From Chondrilla cf. caribensis (lineage: Eukaryota > Porifera > Demospongiae > Chondrillida > Chondrillidae), in the NCBI GenBank assembly GCA_964020155.1, contig OZ026551.1, positions 1,489,018 to 1,499,017 on the forward strand: DNA of 10,000 nt, written 5' to 3'. This document shows positions 1 through 10,000 of this stretch, one piece after another (within the stretch, counting starts at the first letter, position 1; each line of letters begins with the position of its first letter). Under the pieces are notes generated by a model, which was given only the letters and a program-made list of their open reading frames with translations, had not been told where the DNA came from and did not search any database. Both the position numbers and the translations under genes were made by a program.

Positions 1-105
1 TTGCACAACGATTTTTCGATTTCCATCGCCGAAGAGCAGGGTTCGCCAATTCGTCGTTCGGGACACCAAATGGTCGGCCATCATGACGTCCATTTTGGAA
101 GACAT
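1..105 (-). CDS. Possible first coding exon of a second minus-strand gene (partial)
   Basis: An ATG at 105-103 opens a 35-codon frame that runs without a stop to the window edge. An in-frame TGA lies five codons upstream (118-120). The peptide begins MSSKMDVMMADHLVSRTTNW. A second ATG follows four codons later. An A at -3 gives a fair Kozak context. The stretch is much richer in CpG than the surrounding DNA, as first exons and promoters often are. I recognise no family. Thirty-five open codons in a CpG-rich stretch can occur by chance, so this may instead be a repeat fragment. If real, it follows the receptor gene head-to-tail with about 315 bp between stop and start. Confidence 0.35.
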   Translation of the reverse strand, partial: MSSKMDVMMADHLVSRTTNWRTLLFGDGNRKIVVQ

Positions 106-126
106 TTTTAGATGATGTCACTGAAC

Positions 127-133
127 TACGTCA
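127..133 (-). promoter_or_regulatory. CRE/ATF-like half-site upstream of the possible gene at 1-105
   Basis: The minus strand reads TGACGTA, and a related TGACATCATC lies at 120-111. Both resemble CREB/ATF binding sites and sit within 30 bp of the candidate ATG. Short motifs like this occur often by chance. Confidence 0.2.
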
Positions 134-137
134 TATC

Positions 138-162
138 ATAGATCTTGATATGCAAGATCTAT
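138..162. repeat. Perfect 10-bp inverted repeat (hairpin)
   Basis: ATAGATCTTG at 138-147 is exactly complementary to CAAGATCTAT at 153-162, with a 5-base loop. It lies between the receptor 3' end and the possible downstream gene. It could form a transcript hairpin or be a dimeric protein-binding site; there is no further evidence for either. Confidence 0.6.
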
Positions 163-297
163 TTGCGAGGTTCTGAACTTTGTTCACAACTAGTCAATGT
201 TATCAATTTCACTGTCGTCTTTTCAAGTTCGAATTATTATCAAGATGTACACATTGGAATAATGATCAAGATGTCGGGTGATTATAAGTAGGGACTA

Positions 298-420
298 TTT
301 ATAACATAAACATTGTTCAAGCAGTGTACAATGAATTTAGCTTGATAATAATATTAAATGACTACTCTTTGTATGACTGCTTAGCCTATGAAAGCATGTT
401 CTCCAATTATTATTAGGTTC
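298..420 (-). other. Probable 3' UTR with a variant poly(A) signal
   Basis: This is the sequence just after the TAA at 421-423. No AATAAA is visible on the minus strand between the stop and the window start. TATAAA, a known weaker variant, lies at 303-298, about 120 bases after the stop. The end of the UTR is therefore a guess. Confidence 0.35.
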
Positions 421-9806
<9,386 letters not shown>

Positions 9807-10000
9807 CTGCATACATAAAATGACAAAGATATGCATATTATACATAATATAGGGTTTCTCATTATAGAACAAATACATATCTTATTATGGCATATACTAT
9901 CCATCATTAGTTGAGTTGAGTATGAGTTGACGATAATCATGGAATGTAATTAAAAAGCTGTTGTCAGTGATATGTACGTGTTTAATAAATTTTAGATGTT

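Overview
This is eukaryotic, most likely metazoan, genomic DNA. It is AT-rich, has long dinucleotide microsatellites and intronic transposon debris, and carries one multi-exon gene with canonical GT..AG introns. Several introns are very short (70, 85 and 164 bp). The compact introns, the FN3-rich receptor and the CpG-depleted repeat copies would suit a sponge or another early-branching animal. That taxonomic guess is inference only; there is no marker gene in the window.

The main gene is on the minus strand and runs right to left from the window interior at 9806 to a stop at 421. Its 5' end lies beyond position 10000 or in an exon I cannot see. I assembled 12 exons by hand: nine fibronectin type III (FN3) domains at 9471-9806, 7896-8177, 6398-6682, 5970-6233, 4913-5158, 3937-4203, 2784-3116, 2504-2698 plus 2341-2433 (one domain split over two exons), and 1692-1970; then a transmembrane exon at 1192-1354 and a short cytoplasmic exon at 421-559. 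Every extracellular junction is phase 1, so each FN3 exon is a symmetric 1-1 module. The transmembrane/tail junction is phase 2. All exons join in one frame and give about 959 residues of a type I membrane protein.

The most interesting item is the last exon. It is too short to stand out as an ORF and would be missed if the TGA after the membrane segment were taken as the stop. It encodes a tail with YETI and YEEI separated by 10 residues, which fits the ITAM spacing rule Yxx(I/L)-x(6-12)-Yxx(I/L). YEEI is also the classic Src-family SH2 ligand. The membrane segment carries a Glu and a GxxxG motif. The window therefore appears to hold an FN3 adhesion receptor with an ITAM-like signalling tail.

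The transmembrane exon lies between a long (CA)n tract in its upstream intron and a long (UG)n tract in its downstream intron (sense strand). The two could pair in the pre-mRNA. Skipping this exon would give a predicted secreted form.

Region by region: 1-105 may be the start of another minus-strand gene; 106-420 is intergenic plus 3' UTR; 421-2698 holds the tail, membrane exon, FN3-9 and the split FN3-8, with microsatellites and a 42-bp minisatellite in introns; 2784-6233 holds FN3-7 to FN3-4, whose larger introns have little recognisable content; 6340-9290 is a local duplication of an FN3 exon with its intron. That last stretch is loaded with four copies of an interspersed repeat, one of them CpG-rich and three CpG-decayed, and one copy is split by a separate element of about 720 bp with terminal inverted repeats. 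FN3-1, preceded by a Pro/Thr linker, lies at 9471-9806.
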